Positions 29,519 through 38,684 of a stretch of 64,000 bases of DNA are shown here, one piece after another; within the stretch, counting starts at the first letter, position 1, and the number at the start of each line of letters is the position of its first letter. Under the pieces are notes generated by a model that was given only the letters and a program-made list of their open reading frames with translations, ran no database searches and was not told where the DNA came from. The DNA lies in assembly GCF_000365305.1 (NCBI RefSeq), contig NZ_CM001841.1:1295653-1359652 (forward strand), in the 5' to 3' direction. The translations under genes were made by a program, and so were the position numbers. This stretch comes from Dickeya dianthicola NCPPB 453 (GTDB lineage Bacteria; Pseudomonadota; Gammaproteobacteria; Enterobacterales; Enterobacteriaceae).

Positions 29519-29782
29519 GATCAATCCTCGGTGTGGTGAAAGTAGGTCTGCCAGTTTTATGGATATCTTTATGTCTGGATGTCTATTTTAGTGATGAGGA
29601 ATCATAGCGGGTAACATCGCGGCCTGCAAAGGGGGCGGATTATGTCTTTTGGGCTTAGCTTATAACTTTTCGTTCAATGGGATACATGGGCAAGCTAGTG
29701 GGAAATATACGGATTTGAGCTCATTAATATAAAGCTTTAATAAATCGTGTGGTTGCTTTTGATACAAATAGAGACTTATTTA

Positions 29783-30475
29783 CTAAATACGGGATAGTAA
29801 TTCTTGTGTTGTGGTTTTAATGAGTTTACTAGCAAAATCTTTCTGAATTAGCATAGCATCTGCAAATTTGTAATATTTTTCATCATTATTGCATATGTCA
29901 TTTAAGGATCGAGTTAGGTCACTTAATATAGAAGAACCATAATGCTCCTCTGCTTTTCTGAACGCATCTCTGGGTATTGCTCCCCAAGCATCATACATAG
30001 CTAAGATGTCGAATATATCCTTACATTGACCTTGTAAACATCTATCCGAATTTGCAAGTAATTTTGTATAAAAGCATGTCTCTCTATCAATACAAGGGAC
30101 AGGGAAAAGAGCGCGAGGATCTCCAACTAACTCATAGTTATCAAAGCTAACTATCTCAAGCTTTATGTTCGTATCTTGCTCACGAATGAATGTCCGAACT
30201 GCATATCGGTCGAAGCCAATGTCTCTGGCATAGATGAACTCTTTCTTTACAAGGCTTCCAAGCGATGCAGACGTTACCTGTTCTCGGACAGCTCTGTATG
30301 CAGCCTTATTTGGACACAAAAAATCAATATCTATGGACTCTCTGTATTCATTGATCTCAAGAGCAATTCGTGTGCCTCCACCAAAAAAAATGGAGTTTTC
30401 AATAAAAAAATCGGCATTGAAATTTTCCAATACCGACCTGATTATTTTATGATGCGTTAATTTATATTCGCTCAC
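29783..30475 (-). CDS. AbiEii/AbiGii-like nucleotidyltransferase (possible toxin)
   Basis: 230 residues from GTG 30475. A minimal nucleotidyltransferase fold: GGGTRIALEINEYRESIDIDFL gives the GG(G/S) motif and the D-x-D metal site of the AbiEii/AbiGii family. The C-terminal half is helical (CKDIFDILAMYDAWGAI). Relatives act as toxins of type IV systems or in phage abortive infection, by modifying RNA or nucleotides; activity here is an inference. Base composition is clearly more AT-rich than the flanks, suggesting recent acquisition. It follows a small ORF by 13 bases, the likely cognate partner, which is not an AbiEi-type protein. Confidence 0.8.
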   Translation of the reverse strand: MSEYKLTHHKIIRSVLENFNADFFIENSIFFGGGTRIALEINEYRESIDIDFLCPNKAAYRAVREQVTSASLGSLVKKEFIYARDIGFDRYAVRTFIREQDTNIKLEIVSFDNYELVGDPRALFPVPCIDRETCFYTKLLANSDRCLQGQCKDIFDILAMYDAWGAIPRDAFRKAEEHYGSSILSDLTRSLNDICNNDEKYYKFADAMLIQKDFASKLIKTTTQELLSRI

Positions 30476-30488
30476 TACATGTACTCTT

Positions 30489-30695
30489 TTATACAGCTAT
30501 GAAAATACCATTACCGTAAAAATTAGTTAGTTTTTCAATAAGAAAACGTTCATTGCTGCTTATATTGTTAGCATCAATAAAACTCCACCGCTCTTCGTAC
30601 ATGCGAAATGCCAAATCTGCGGGGACTTTCTGAGTGTGAAAATCCCACAGTACTTTATCCAACTCTGGATAATCGTGTCGAATAATTTCACCCAT
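30489..30695 (-). CDS. Small protein upstream of the AbiEii-like gene, possible antitoxin
   Basis: 68 residues from ATG 30695 (AGGTGG 5 bases before; an upstream in-frame GTG is less well placed). The sequence (MGEIIRHDYPELDKVLWDFH..) is acidic and partly helical, without helix-turn-helix or signal peptide. I do not recognise the family. Its AT-rich composition, shared orientation and 13-base spacing indicate a two-gene cassette with the nucleotidyltransferase. Confidence 0.65.
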   Translation of the reverse strand: MGEIIRHDYPELDKVLWDFHTQKVPADLAFRMYEERWSFIDANNISSNERFLIEKLTNFYGNGIFIAV

Positions 30696-30825
30696 GATGA
30701 CCACCTAGCTCACGTTGAATGAAAAACAACCTACCATAGAATAGTATAGCGATTGCTCATTTTTGATCAAGCGTCATTCATGACAGTACTGAATAGAGGT
30801 TCTTTCCCAGCCATTACGCAGACCA

Positions 30826-30856
30826 GGGGAAAATAAACGCGCCCGGCCGGGCGCGT
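30826..30856 (-). terminator. Terminator of the virK-like gene
   Basis: Perfect 20-bp palindrome ACGCGCCCGGCCGGGCGCGT (30837-30856). On the minus strand it is followed by TTATTTTCCCC, 10 bases past the stop codon of the virK-like gene. Confidence 0.75.
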
Positions 30857-30866
30857 CTGGCAGGGC

Positions 30867-31298
30867 TTACTCTACGAAGAAACCGATGTCCTGACCCAGT
30901 TTGCACAGGTAACTCAGGGTGTTGCCGCGCTGTTGCAGACTGGGCAGGTTGTACATGTAGGTGGTGAAACGCACGGTGTTGTCCGGTTGGACCTGATAAC
31001 GCATGAACTGCTGAATCGGCGTGCCGTCGTTGGCGACGGTGAAGTGCTCGTCGCTGAACGACAACGTGCCGCTGTCAATCAGGCGATACGCGTTGATATG
31101 CAGGCCGCCGCGGGTCTTGCTGGTTGACGTACCCTCCTGCGGCGTGCAGGCGGACAGGTCGATGGTGACATTAACGCTGCGCCCTTTATTCAGCGCAGTA
31201 ATCACCTCATCGGCGCTCTTCAGCGATTTAGACGCCATAGCCGGCGCTGCGGTGGCAAGCAGGGCCGCGCTCAGCAGCAAAGGGGTCATACGGGACAT
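30867..31298 (-). CDS. virK: VirK-family secreted protein
   Basis: 143 residues from ATG 31298 (GGAGGA 7 bases before), with signal peptide MSRMTPLLLSAALLATAAPA cleaved near AMA-SK. The mature part has KSADEVITALNKGRSVNVTIDLSACTP and a C-terminal CKLGQDIGFFVE with two Cys in all, likely a disulfide. This matches the VirK family of small periplasmic or secreted proteins found in plant- and animal-associated bacteria; the molecular function is unknown. It stands alone between the toxin-like cassette and metG. Confidence 0.8.
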   Translation of the reverse strand: MSRMTPLLLSAALLATAAPAMASKSLKSADEVITALNKGRSVNVTIDLSACTPQEGTSTSKTRGGLHINAYRLIDSGTLSFSDEHFTVANDGTPIQQFMRYQVQPDNTVRFTTYMYNLPSLQQRGNTLSYLCKLGQDIGFFVE

Positions 31299-31590
31299 TC
31301 GATATTCCTCCATGATCGATGATGGGCTTAGTGTCGTGACTATCACTTACGGCACGAAGCACGCACAGCGCGAAGGTGCAGGCCAACGGCGCACGCAGCT
31401 AAGTGCGTGGCGTGATAATCACGACCAGGCATTGTTTATCACGACTGTAGCGAAAGCGCTATGCCGTTTATCCGAATAACCGCATGGTCGGAGGTGTGAG
31501 CAGCAAGATGTGAGCAGCAAGAGATGTACGGCAGGACGTGTGGAGCGAAGAGCGCGTCAGGCCGGATGAACCCGCCTGACGCGAATGGGC

Positions 31591-33621
31591 TTACTTGATT
31601 TGCATTCCAGGTTGGGCGCCGCTGTCGGGGCTCAGCAGGAAAATGTCTTTCCCGCCGGGGCCGGCGGCCATCACCATGCCTTCGGAGACGCCAAAGCGCA
31701 TTTTACGCGGCGCCAGATTGGCGACCAGTACCGTCAGGCGACCTTCCAGCGATGACGGATCCGGGTAGGCGGCACGGATGCCGGAGAACACCTGGCGGGT
31801 CTGGCCGCCCAGATCCAGCGTCAGGCGCAGCAGCTTGTCCGAGCCGTCCACCTGTTCGGCTTTCTGGATCAAGGCGACGCGCATGTCCACTTTGTCGAAA
31901 TCGGCGAAGTCGATGGTGTCCTGAATCGGGGTATCGGCCAGCGGGCCGGCTACCGGTTTAGCGGCTGCGGCGGCTTCCTCTTTAGAGGCGTCGACTATGC
32001 CCTGCACGTGTGCGATGTCGATGCGGTTGAACAGCGCCTTGAACGCCCCGACGCGATGGTTTGTCAGCGGCTGCGCCAGGTTATCCCAGTGCAGTTCGGT
32101 TTGCAGGAAGGCTTCGACACGTTCCGCCAGCGAAGGCAGGACCGGTTTCAGGTAGGTCATCAGCACGCGGAACAGGTTGATGCCCATCGAACAAATCGCC
32201 TGCAGGTCGGCGTCGCGGCCTTCCTGTTTGGCGACGACCCACGGCGCCTGTTCGTCCACATAGCGGTTGGCGAGATCCGCCAGTGCCATGATTTCGCGGA
32301 TAGCCTTGCCGGACTCGCGGCTACCGAACGCCTCGGCGATGGTCTGTGCGGCGTCGATAAAGGTTTGATACAGCGCCGCATCCGCCAGTTGATCCGCCAG
32401 TTGGCCGTCAAAGCGTTTGTTGATGAAACCGGCGTTGCGCGACGCCAGGTTTACCACCTTGTTGACGATGTCGGCGTTTACGCGCTGCACGAAGTCTTCC
32501 AGATTGAGGTCGATATCATCAATGCGCGACGACAGTTTGGCGGCGTAGTAGTAACGCAGGCAGTCGGCATCCAGATGTTTCAGATAGGTATCGGCCTTGA
32601 TAAAGGTGCCGCGCGATTTGGACATTTTAGCGCCGTTTACCGTCACATAGCCATGCACGAACAGGTTGGTCGGCTTGCGGAAACCGCTGCCTTCCAGCAT
32701 CGCCGGCCAGAACAGGCTGTGGAAGTAAACGATGTCTTTGCCGATGAAGTGGTACAGCTCGGTGCTGGCGTCTTTACGCCAAAACTCGTCGAAGTTGAGA
32801 TCGCCGCGCTTGTCGCACAGGTTTTTGAACGACCCCATGTAGCCGATCGGCGCATCCAGCCAGACATAAAAATATTTACCCGGCGCGTCCGGCACTTCGA
32901 AGCCGAAATAGGGCGCATCGCGGGTAATATCCCACTGTTGCAGCCCGGCGTCGAACCACTCCTGCATCTTGTTGGCGACCTGTTCCTGCAACGCGCCGGA
33001 ACGGGTCCAACCTTGCAGCATGTCGCTGAATGCCGGCAAGTCGAAGAAGAAGTGCTCGGATTCACGCATCACCGGCGTGGCGCCGGATACCGCGGATTTA
33101 GGGTCGATAAGCTCGGTCGGGCTGTAGGTGGCGCCGCACACTTCGCAGTTGTCGCCATACTGGTCCGGCGCCTTGCATTTCGGGCAAATGCCTTTCACAA
33201 AGCGATCCGGCAGGAACATGCTTTTTTCCGGGTCGAACAACTGGGAAATGGTGCGGTTCTTGATAAAACCATTTTCTTTCAGCCGACGGTAAATCAACCC
33301 GGACAACTCGCGGTTCTCCTCGCTGTGCGTGGAGTGGTAGTTGTCGTAGCTGATGTTAAACCCGGCGAAATCCTGCTGGTGCTCCTGACTCACCGTCGCA
33401 ATCATCTGCTCCGGCGCCACGCCCATCTGCTGCGCTTTGAGCATGATCGGCGTGCCGTGGGCGTCGTCCGCGCAAATAAAGTGGACCTGACTGCCGCGCA
33501 TTCGCTGGTAACGGACCCAGATATCCGCCTGAATGTGTTCGAGCATGTGGCCAAGGTGGATAGGACCGTTAGCATAAGGCAGCGCGCACGTTACCAAAAT
33601 TTTGTTTGCGACTTGAGTCAT
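31591..33621 (-). CDS. metG: Methionyl-tRNA synthetase
   Basis: 676 residues. Class I signature HLGH (in [12 protein letters not shown]) and KMSKS ([16 protein letters not shown]). A zinc knuckle with CPKC and CEVC pairs (about 145-165), an anticodon-binding helical domain, and a C-terminal tRNA-binding OB-fold dimerisation domain (about 575-676, [11 protein letters not shown]). It charges tRNA-Met. It is divergent from mrp, as in E. coli; the 284-base gap between them holds both promoters. A 9-bp stem (31554-31562 / 31574-31582) follows the gene. Confidence 0.98.
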   Translation of the reverse strand: MTQVANKILVTCALPYANGPIHLGHMLEHIQADIWVRYQRMRGSQVHFICADDAHGTPIMLKAQQMGVAPEQMIATVSQEHQQDFAGFNISYDNYHSTHSEENRELSGLIYRRLKENGFIKNRTISQLFDPEKSMFLPDRFVKGICPKCKAPDQYGDNCEVCGATYSPTELIDPKSAVSGATPVMRESEHFFFDLPAFSDMLQGWTRSGALQEQVANKMQEWFDAGLQQWDITRDAPYFGFEVPDAPGKYFYVWLDAPIGYMGSFKNLCDKRGDLNFDEFWRKDASTELYHFIGKDIVYFHSLFWPAMLEGSGFRKPTNLFVHGYVTVNGAKMSKSRGTFIKADTYLKHLDADCLRYYYAAKLSSRIDDIDLNLEDFVQRVNADIVNKVVNLASRNAGFINKRFDGQLADQLADAALYQTFIDAAQTIAEAFGSRESGKAIREIMALADLANRYVDEQAPWVVAKQEGRDADLQAICSMGINLFRVLMTYLKPVLPSLAERVEAFLQTELHWDNLAQPLTNHRVGAFKALFNRIDIAHVQGIVDASKEEAAAAAKPVAGPLADTPIQDTIDFADFDKVDMRVALIQKAEQVDGSDKLLRLTLDLGGQTRQVFSGIRAAYPDPSSLEGRLTVLVANLAPRKMRFGVSEGMVMAAGPGGKDIFLLSPDSGAQPGMQIK

Positions 33622-33872
33622 AGTGGGGAACTTGCTTGTTGGTTGGTGAATGAAGAAGGAATCCTGATGTTACCCCATCGCGCCTTGATGCGTAAACCTT
33701 GGGGCGAGGCGGGCTGCAACAAAACCCGCGCTGGCGGCGTTGACAATAGGAAGGCGAAGGTTGAGTGGTGCTGAGCAAGCGGGAGTTCCGCCGTGCGGGG
33801 CGCCGTTTTTTCAGCGCCGGGACATTGGCGATACACCCATGCACGGGCGTTCTGTTATGCTAGGGCGGCTTT

Positions 33873-33878
33873 TATAAT
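33873..33878 (+). promoter_or_regulatory. Candidate -10 of the mrp promoter
   Basis: TATAAT at 33873-33878, with only a weak -35 match (TTCTGT at 33850), 27 bases before the mrp start and after metG on the opposite strand. Confidence 0.4.
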
Positions 33879-33905
33879 GACTCTAATTCAACTCAAGGAG
33901 CCGGG

Positions 33906-35015
33906 ATGAACGATAAACTCCCCGCGCAAAACCCCGAGATGTTGCGCGCCGTGGTGAACGGCGTGCTGTCCTCCTTTACGCACCCGACGCTGAAAAATAA
34001 CCTGACCACGCTGAATGCGCTGCACCATTGCGCGTTGCTGGACGATGTGTTGCATATCGAACTGACCATGCCGTTTGTCTGGCTGAGCGGCCTGACGGAT
34101 CTGAAAGACAGCGTCAGCGAAGAATTGCTGCGCCTGTGCGGCGCCCGTGAAGTGGAGTGGCGGTTGACCCATAACGTCGCCACGCTGCGCCGCGTTAACA
34201 ATCAGGCGGGCGTCAAGGGGGTGAAGAATATTATCGCCGTCAGTTCCGGCAAGGGCGGCGTCGGGAAGTCCAGCACCGCGGTGAACATGGCGCTGGCGCT
34301 GGCGGCCGAAGGGGCCAACGTCGGCATTCTGGACGCGGATATCTACGGGCCGTCGATTCCCACCATGCTGGGTGCGGCCAGCGAGCGGCCGACCTCGCCG
34401 GATGGGCAGCACATGGCGCCGATAGTGGCGCACGGCCTTGCCACCAACTCCATCGGCTATCTGGTTACCGACGATAACGCTATGGTGTGGCGCGGGCCGA
34501 TGGCCAGCAAGGCGCTGCTGCAATTGTTGCAGGATACGCTGTGGCCGGATCTGGATTATCTGGTGCTGGACATGCCGCCGGGCACCGGCGACATCCAGCT
34601 CACTCTGGCGCAAAACGTGCCGGTCACCGGTGCGGTGGTGGTGACCACCCCGCAGGATATCGCGCTGATGGATGCGATGAAGGGTATCGTGATGTTCGAG
34701 AAGGTGAAGGTGCCGGTGCTGGGCATCGTGGAGAACATGAGCGTGCATATCTGCAGCAATTGCGGTCATCTGGAGCCAATTTTCGGCACCGGCGGTGCGC
34801 AGAAACTGGCGGAAAAATACCACTGCGCCTTGCTGGGCCAGTTGCCGCTGCACATTTCACTGCGCGAGGACCTGGATCGCGGCGAACCGACCGTGGTCAG
34901 CCAGCCGGACAGCGAATTCACCCAGTTGTACCGCGAACTGGCGGGGCAGGTGGCGGCCCAGCTGTACTGGCAGGGTGAGGTGATCCCAACAGAGATAGCG
35001 TTCCGCGCCGTTTGA
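33906..35015 (+). CDS. mrp: Iron-sulfur cluster carrier ATPase Mrp/ApbC
   Basis: 369 residues. An N-terminal MIP18/FeoA-like domain (about 1-95), then a MinD-type P-loop ATPase: deviant Walker A VSSGKGGVGKSSTAVN, ILDADIYGPSIP, LDMPPGTGDIQLTL, and the cluster-binding CSNCGH (CxxC). It delivers Fe-S clusters to apoproteins. Ribosome site AAGGAG at 33895-33900. Confidence 0.97.
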   Translation: MNDKLPAQNPEMLRAVVNGVLSSFTHPTLKNNLTTLNALHHCALLDDVLHIELTMPFVWLSGLTDLKDSVSEELLRLCGAREVEWRLTHNVATLRRVNNQAGVKGVKNIIAVSSGKGGVGKSSTAVNMALALAAEGANVGILDADIYGPSIPTMLGAASERPTSPDGQHMAPIVAHGLATNSIGYLVTDDNAMVWRGPMASKALLQLLQDTLWPDLDYLVLDMPPGTGDIQLTLAQNVPVTGAVVVTTPQDIALMDAMKGIVMFEKVKVPVLGIVENMSVHICSNCGHLEPIFGTGGAQKLAEKYHCALLGQLPLHISLREDLDRGEPTVVSQPDSEFTQLYRELAGQVAAQLYWQGEVIPTEIAFRAV

Positions 35016-35298
35016 TATCGCCCGGCGGATACCGTGGTTCGGCGCGGTATCCGTTGTCTCCCGCATCCGGCGGCATGTGGCGGTCGTGTACCGTGCGTAC
35101 TGATGGCATCAGCCCGCGTAATACTGGCGCGAATCGTGCTAACTCCCTATAATTGCTGCGTCCAGACACCCCAGGCTGTGTCCTGCAATGAATCATGCAT
35201 GTGCTGATGGCTATCCTTCGGCGCAACCCGGCACAAGCCGCGTCCGAACAGTCTGGTATGTCCCCCTCCTTATTTTTGTTAATCAGGTCGTTATTGCC

Positions 35299-35940
35299 AT
35301 GACTGATAAGTCTCGCCAGTGTGTCATCATCGGGATTGCCGGCGCGTCCGCGTCCGGAAAAAGTCTTATTGCCAGCACCTTGTACCGCGAATTGCGCGAT
35401 CAGGTCGGTGATGAACACATTGGCGTCATTCCGGAAGACAGCTACTACAAGGATCAATCCCACCTGACCATGGAAGAACGGGTCAAAACCAACTACGACC
35501 ATCCCAGCGCGATGGATCACAGCCTGCTGCTGCAACACCTGCAGATGCTCAAGGCCGGCCAGCCGATTGAATTGCCGCAGTACAGCTATGTGCAGCACAC
35601 CCGTTTGCAGGAAACGGTACATCTGGCGCCGAAGAAAGTGATTATTCTGGAAGGCATTCTGCTGTTGACCGATGCCCGGCTGCGTGAAGAGCTGAATTTC
35701 TCTATTTTTGTCGATACCCCGTTGGATATTTGCCTGATGCGCCGTATGCGCCGCGATGTCAATGAACGCGGCCGCTCGATGGATTCCGTGATGGAGCAAT
35801 ACCAGAAAACGGTGCGCCCGATGTTCCTGCAGTTCATCGATCCGTCCAAGCAATATGCGGATATCATCGTGCCGCGCGGCGGTAAAAACCGTATCGCCAT
35901 TGATATTCTGAAGGCGAAGATCAGCCAGTTCTTTGAGTAG
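35299..35940 (+). CDS. udk: Uridine kinase
   Basis: 213 residues from ATG 35299 ([15 protein letters not shown]); an in-frame extension to 35188 is not conserved. P-loop [15 protein letters not shown], substrate motifs [11 protein letters not shown] and [13 protein letters not shown], and [14 protein letters not shown]. It salvages uridine and cytidine to the monophosphates. A TATAAT at 35148-35153 may be its -10, giving a leader of about 140 bases. Confidence 0.97.
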   Translation: MTDKSRQCVIIGIAGASASGKSLIASTLYRELRDQVGDEHIGVIPEDSYYKDQSHLTMEERVKTNYDHPSAMDHSLLLQHLQMLKAGQPIELPQYSYVQHTRLQETVHLAPKKVIILEGILLLTDARLREELNFSIFVDTPLDICLMRRMRRDVNERGRSMDSVMEQYQKTVRPMFLQFIDPSKQYADIIVPRGGKNRIAIDILKAKISQFFE

Positions 35941-36041
35941 GCTGTACGTTGAAAAACCCTTAAAGCAGGTGGAGCCGGCATGGTATTTCCGGCGCTGCTG
36001 TGGCAGTTTGAAAACCTGCGAGAGTCTGACTGGAGAAGATG

Positions 36042-36623
36042 ATGAGACTGTGCGACCGTGACATTGAAACCTGGCTGGATGACGGCCGGCTGTCGATTAC
36101 GCCGCGCCCCCCGGTCGAGCGGATTAACGGCGCCACGGTGGACGTGCGGCTGGGCAATCAGTTCCGGGTATTTAGCGGTCACACCGCCGCGTTCATTGAC
36201 CTGAGCGGGCCGAAGGACGAGGTCAGCGCCGCGCTGGATCGCGTGATGAGCGATGAAATCAATCTGGCGGAAGGCGACGCGTTTTTCCTTCATCCCGGCG
36301 AACTGGCGCTGGCGGTGACGCTGGAGTCGGTGACGCTGCCGGATAATCTGGTGGGCTGGCTGGACGGCCGTTCTTCGCTGGCGCGTTTGGGGCTGATGGT
36401 GCATGTGACCGCCCACCGCATCGATCCGGGATGGCAGGGGTGCATCGTGCTGGAATTTTACAACTCGGGCAAACTGCCGCTGGCGCTGCGTCCGGGCATG
36501 ATTATCGGCGCGTTGAGTTTCGAACCGCTCTCCGGTCCCGCCGCGCGTCCGTATAACCGACGTGAAGACGCGAAATACAAGGACCAGCAGGGCGCGGTGG
36601 CAAGCCGGATTGACAAAGACTAG
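36042..36623 (+). CDS. dcd: dCTP deaminase
   Basis: 193 residues from ATG 36042 (GGAGA at 36032-36036 is 5 bases away; ATG 36039 is too close). Motifs [30 protein letters not shown] (catalytic Glu), [11 protein letters not shown] and [15 protein letters not shown]. It deaminates dCTP to dUTP for dTTP synthesis. Co-oriented with udk and asmA, as in E. coli. Confidence 0.97.
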   Translation: MRLCDRDIETWLDDGRLSITPRPPVERINGATVDVRLGNQFRVFSGHTAAFIDLSGPKDEVSAALDRVMSDEINLAEGDAFFLHPGELALAVTLESVTLPDNLVGWLDGRSSLARLGLMVHVTAHRIDPGWQGCIVLEFYNSGKLPLALRPGMIIGALSFEPLSGPAARPYNRREDAKYKDQQGAVASRIDKD

Positions 36624-36655
36624 CTGGGCCGGGTACGACAGCGAACGAGGATGGC

Positions 36656-38470
36656 ATGAGAAGACTGTTTACCGCGTTGGTGATTCTGCTGGTGGTGCTG
36701 GCAGCAGGCATGACGGCGCTGGTGGTGTTGATTAACCCGAACGATTTCCGAGCCTATATGGTGCGGCAGGTCGAGGCGCGCACCGGTTACCGGTTGAATC
36801 TGGATGGCGACTTGCGCTGGCATGTCTGGCCGCAACTGAGCATTTTGTCCGGCAACCTGTCGGTGAGCGCGCCTGGCGCGGCCACACCGGTGATCAGCGC
36901 TGAGAATATGCGGCTGGACGTGAAACTCTGGCCGTTGTTGTCGCATCAGTTGGAAGTCAAGCAGGTGATGCTCAAAGGCGCGGTGATCCGCCTGACGCCC
37001 GACAGCGAAGCGCGGGTGGTCGGTCCGGTGACGATTGCGCCGGGTGGGGCGTCGCCGCCTGAGCCGGAGAACCGCTGGCGGTTTGATATCAACCGGGTTG
37101 AAGTGGTGGACAGCCTGCTGGTATTCCAGCGCGGAAACGCGCCGGTGCTGAATGTCCGCGACATCAACCTGACGATGGCAAGCGACAGCGCCCGGCAGGT
37201 GCAGGTATCGCTCTCCAGCCGTTTTAACCGCGACCAGCGAGATTTGTCGTTCTCGCTTGACGCCATGCTGGACATGCAGAACTACCCGCAGCAGATTGGC
37301 GCCGATATTGGGAGCGTCAGTTACCAGTTGCAGGGCGCGGGGTTGCCGACGGAGGGCATCAGCGGTAAAGGGACGATTCGCGGCAGTTATCAGCGTCAGC
37401 CGGAGAAACTGACCATCAGCCAGTTTGCCCTCAGCGCCAATAGTAGCCAGCTGAATGGTTCGTTATCCACCACCTTCAGCGCTACGCCGGAGTATGTGCT
37501 GGATCTGCAGTCGGAAAAACTGGATCTGGACGCGTTGCTGGGGTTGACGCACGCCGCCTCGTCCAGCGACGGCGGCGACAAAACGGTAATCGCCAAGCCG
37601 GTGTTTTCACACGATCAGCCGCCGGAGCCTTATCAGGGGCTGCGTAACTCTATTGCCAACATGTCGGTGGCCGCCAATACACTGGTTTACCACGGTATGA
37701 CGGTCAACCAGTTTACCTTGCGGGGCAGCAATCAGCGCGGCAAAGTCAGAGTCACTGACTTCAGCGGTCAGGTGGGGGAAGGGCGCTTCTCATTGCCGGG
37801 CTCGCTGGATGTCGGGGCGTCGCCGGCTATCACTATTCAGCCCACCCTGAAATCGATGGAACTGTCGACGCTGCTGCCGCTGTTTGGCCTGCCTGACGGT
37901 TTGCAGGGCAAACTCAGCCTGCAAGGGCGGCTGAGCGGCGACGACCTGTCGCGGCAAGCGCTGCTTTCACAATGGCGGGGAACGGCGTCGGTGCAGTTCG
38001 ACCAATTGCGGCTGTCGGGGCTGAACGTCCAGCAGTTGATCCAGCAGGCGGCGTCGCGCAGCAACAGCGGCATCCAGACCCCGGACGACTACGCCCGCTA
38101 CACCGACATTCGGCAGATGCGCGGCGACGCGACGCTCAACGCCGGCAAGCTGGATTTGCAGTCATTAGCCGGGCAGTCCGAGGTGTTGACGGTGAGCGGC
38201 GGCGGTCAGTTCGACTTGCCCGCCCAACGTTGCGATATCAATCTGGATGTGCGCGTCACGCAAGGGTGGAAAGGGGATGAGCAACTGGTGCAACTGTTGC
38301 AGGATACCGCCATTCCGTTGCGTCTGTACGGCGAATTCGGCAATCTGAACTACCAGTTGCAGGTCGACCAGTTGCTGCGTAAGCGGCTGCAGGACGAGAT
38401 GAAAAAACGCCTGAATGACTGGGCCGAGAAAAATCAGCCGACGCCTAAAACCCCGGCGACGAACCTGTGA
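36656..38470 (+). CDS. asmA: AsmA family outer-membrane assembly protein
   Basis: 604 residues. An N-terminal signal anchor (LFTALVILLVVLAAGMTALVVLI) is followed by the AsmA N-domain (NPNDFRAYMVRQVEARTGYRL..GDLRWHVWPQL) and a long periplasmic beta-rich region ending in an AsmA-C domain (about 470-580). AsmA-like proteins are bridge-type lipid carriers affecting phospholipid and LPS content of the outer membrane. Starts 32 bases after dcd. Confidence 0.95.
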   Translation: MRRLFTALVILLVVLAAGMTALVVLINPNDFRAYMVRQVEARTGYRLNLDGDLRWHVWPQLSILSGNLSVSAPGAATPVISAENMRLDVKLWPLLSHQLEVKQVMLKGAVIRLTPDSEARVVGPVTIAPGGASPPEPENRWRFDINRVEVVDSLLVFQRGNAPVLNVRDINLTMASDSARQVQVSLSSRFNRDQRDLSFSLDAMLDMQNYPQQIGADIGSVSYQLQGAGLPTEGISGKGTIRGSYQRQPEKLTISQFALSANSSQLNGSLSTTFSATPEYVLDLQSEKLDLDALLGLTHAASSSDGGDKTVIAKPVFSHDQPPEPYQGLRNSIANMSVAANTLVYHGMTVNQFTLRGSNQRGKVRVTDFSGQVGEGRFSLPGSLDVGASPAITIQPTLKSMELSTLLPLFGLPDGLQGKLSLQGRLSGDDLSRQALLSQWRGTASVQFDQLRLSGLNVQQLIQQAASRSNSGIQTPDDYARYTDIRQMRGDATLNAGKLDLQSLAGQSEVLTVSGGGQFDLPAQRCDINLDVRVTQGWKGDEQLVQLLQDTAIPLRLYGEFGNLNYQLQVDQLLRKRLQDEMKKRLNDWAEKNQPTPKTPATNL

Positions 38471-38500
38471 CGCGTATTACGGTGTTTTTCAGTAAAAACG

Positions 38501-38526
38501 ACAAAGGCGGCCCTGGCCGCCTTTGT
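38501..38526 (+). terminator. Hairpin after asmA
   Basis: A 12-bp perfect stem ACAAAGGCGGCC (38501-38512) / GGCCGCCTTTGT (38515-38526), 30 bases past the asmA stop. The following T-tract is missing, so it is a terminator-like structure rather than a textbook one. Confidence 0.6.
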
Positions 38527-38544
38527 CGCATATGGTTGTACAGA

Positions 38545-38653
38545 GTGATACATAGTTCGCATAGTGATACATAGTTCGCATAGTGATACATAGTTCGCAT
38601 AGTGATACATAGTTTGCATAGTGATACATAGTTTGCATAGTTATACATAATTG
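38545..38653. repeat. 19-bp tandem repeat array, 5.7 copies
   Basis: Unit GTGATACATAGTTCGCATA repeated at 38545, 38564, 38583, 38602 and 38621, then a partial unit (38640-38653). The last two full copies have T for C at position 14. It lies between the convergent asmA and yegH. It spawns Tyr/Met-rich false ORFs on the minus strand. Confidence 0.97.
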
Positions 38654-38684
38654 TCCCTGCGTGCCGCTTGATGCGCCGCGGGAA

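Noticed and set aside
38545-38653. Possible CRISPR array
   Set aside because: Repeats are directly adjacent with no spacers, and no cas genes are present.
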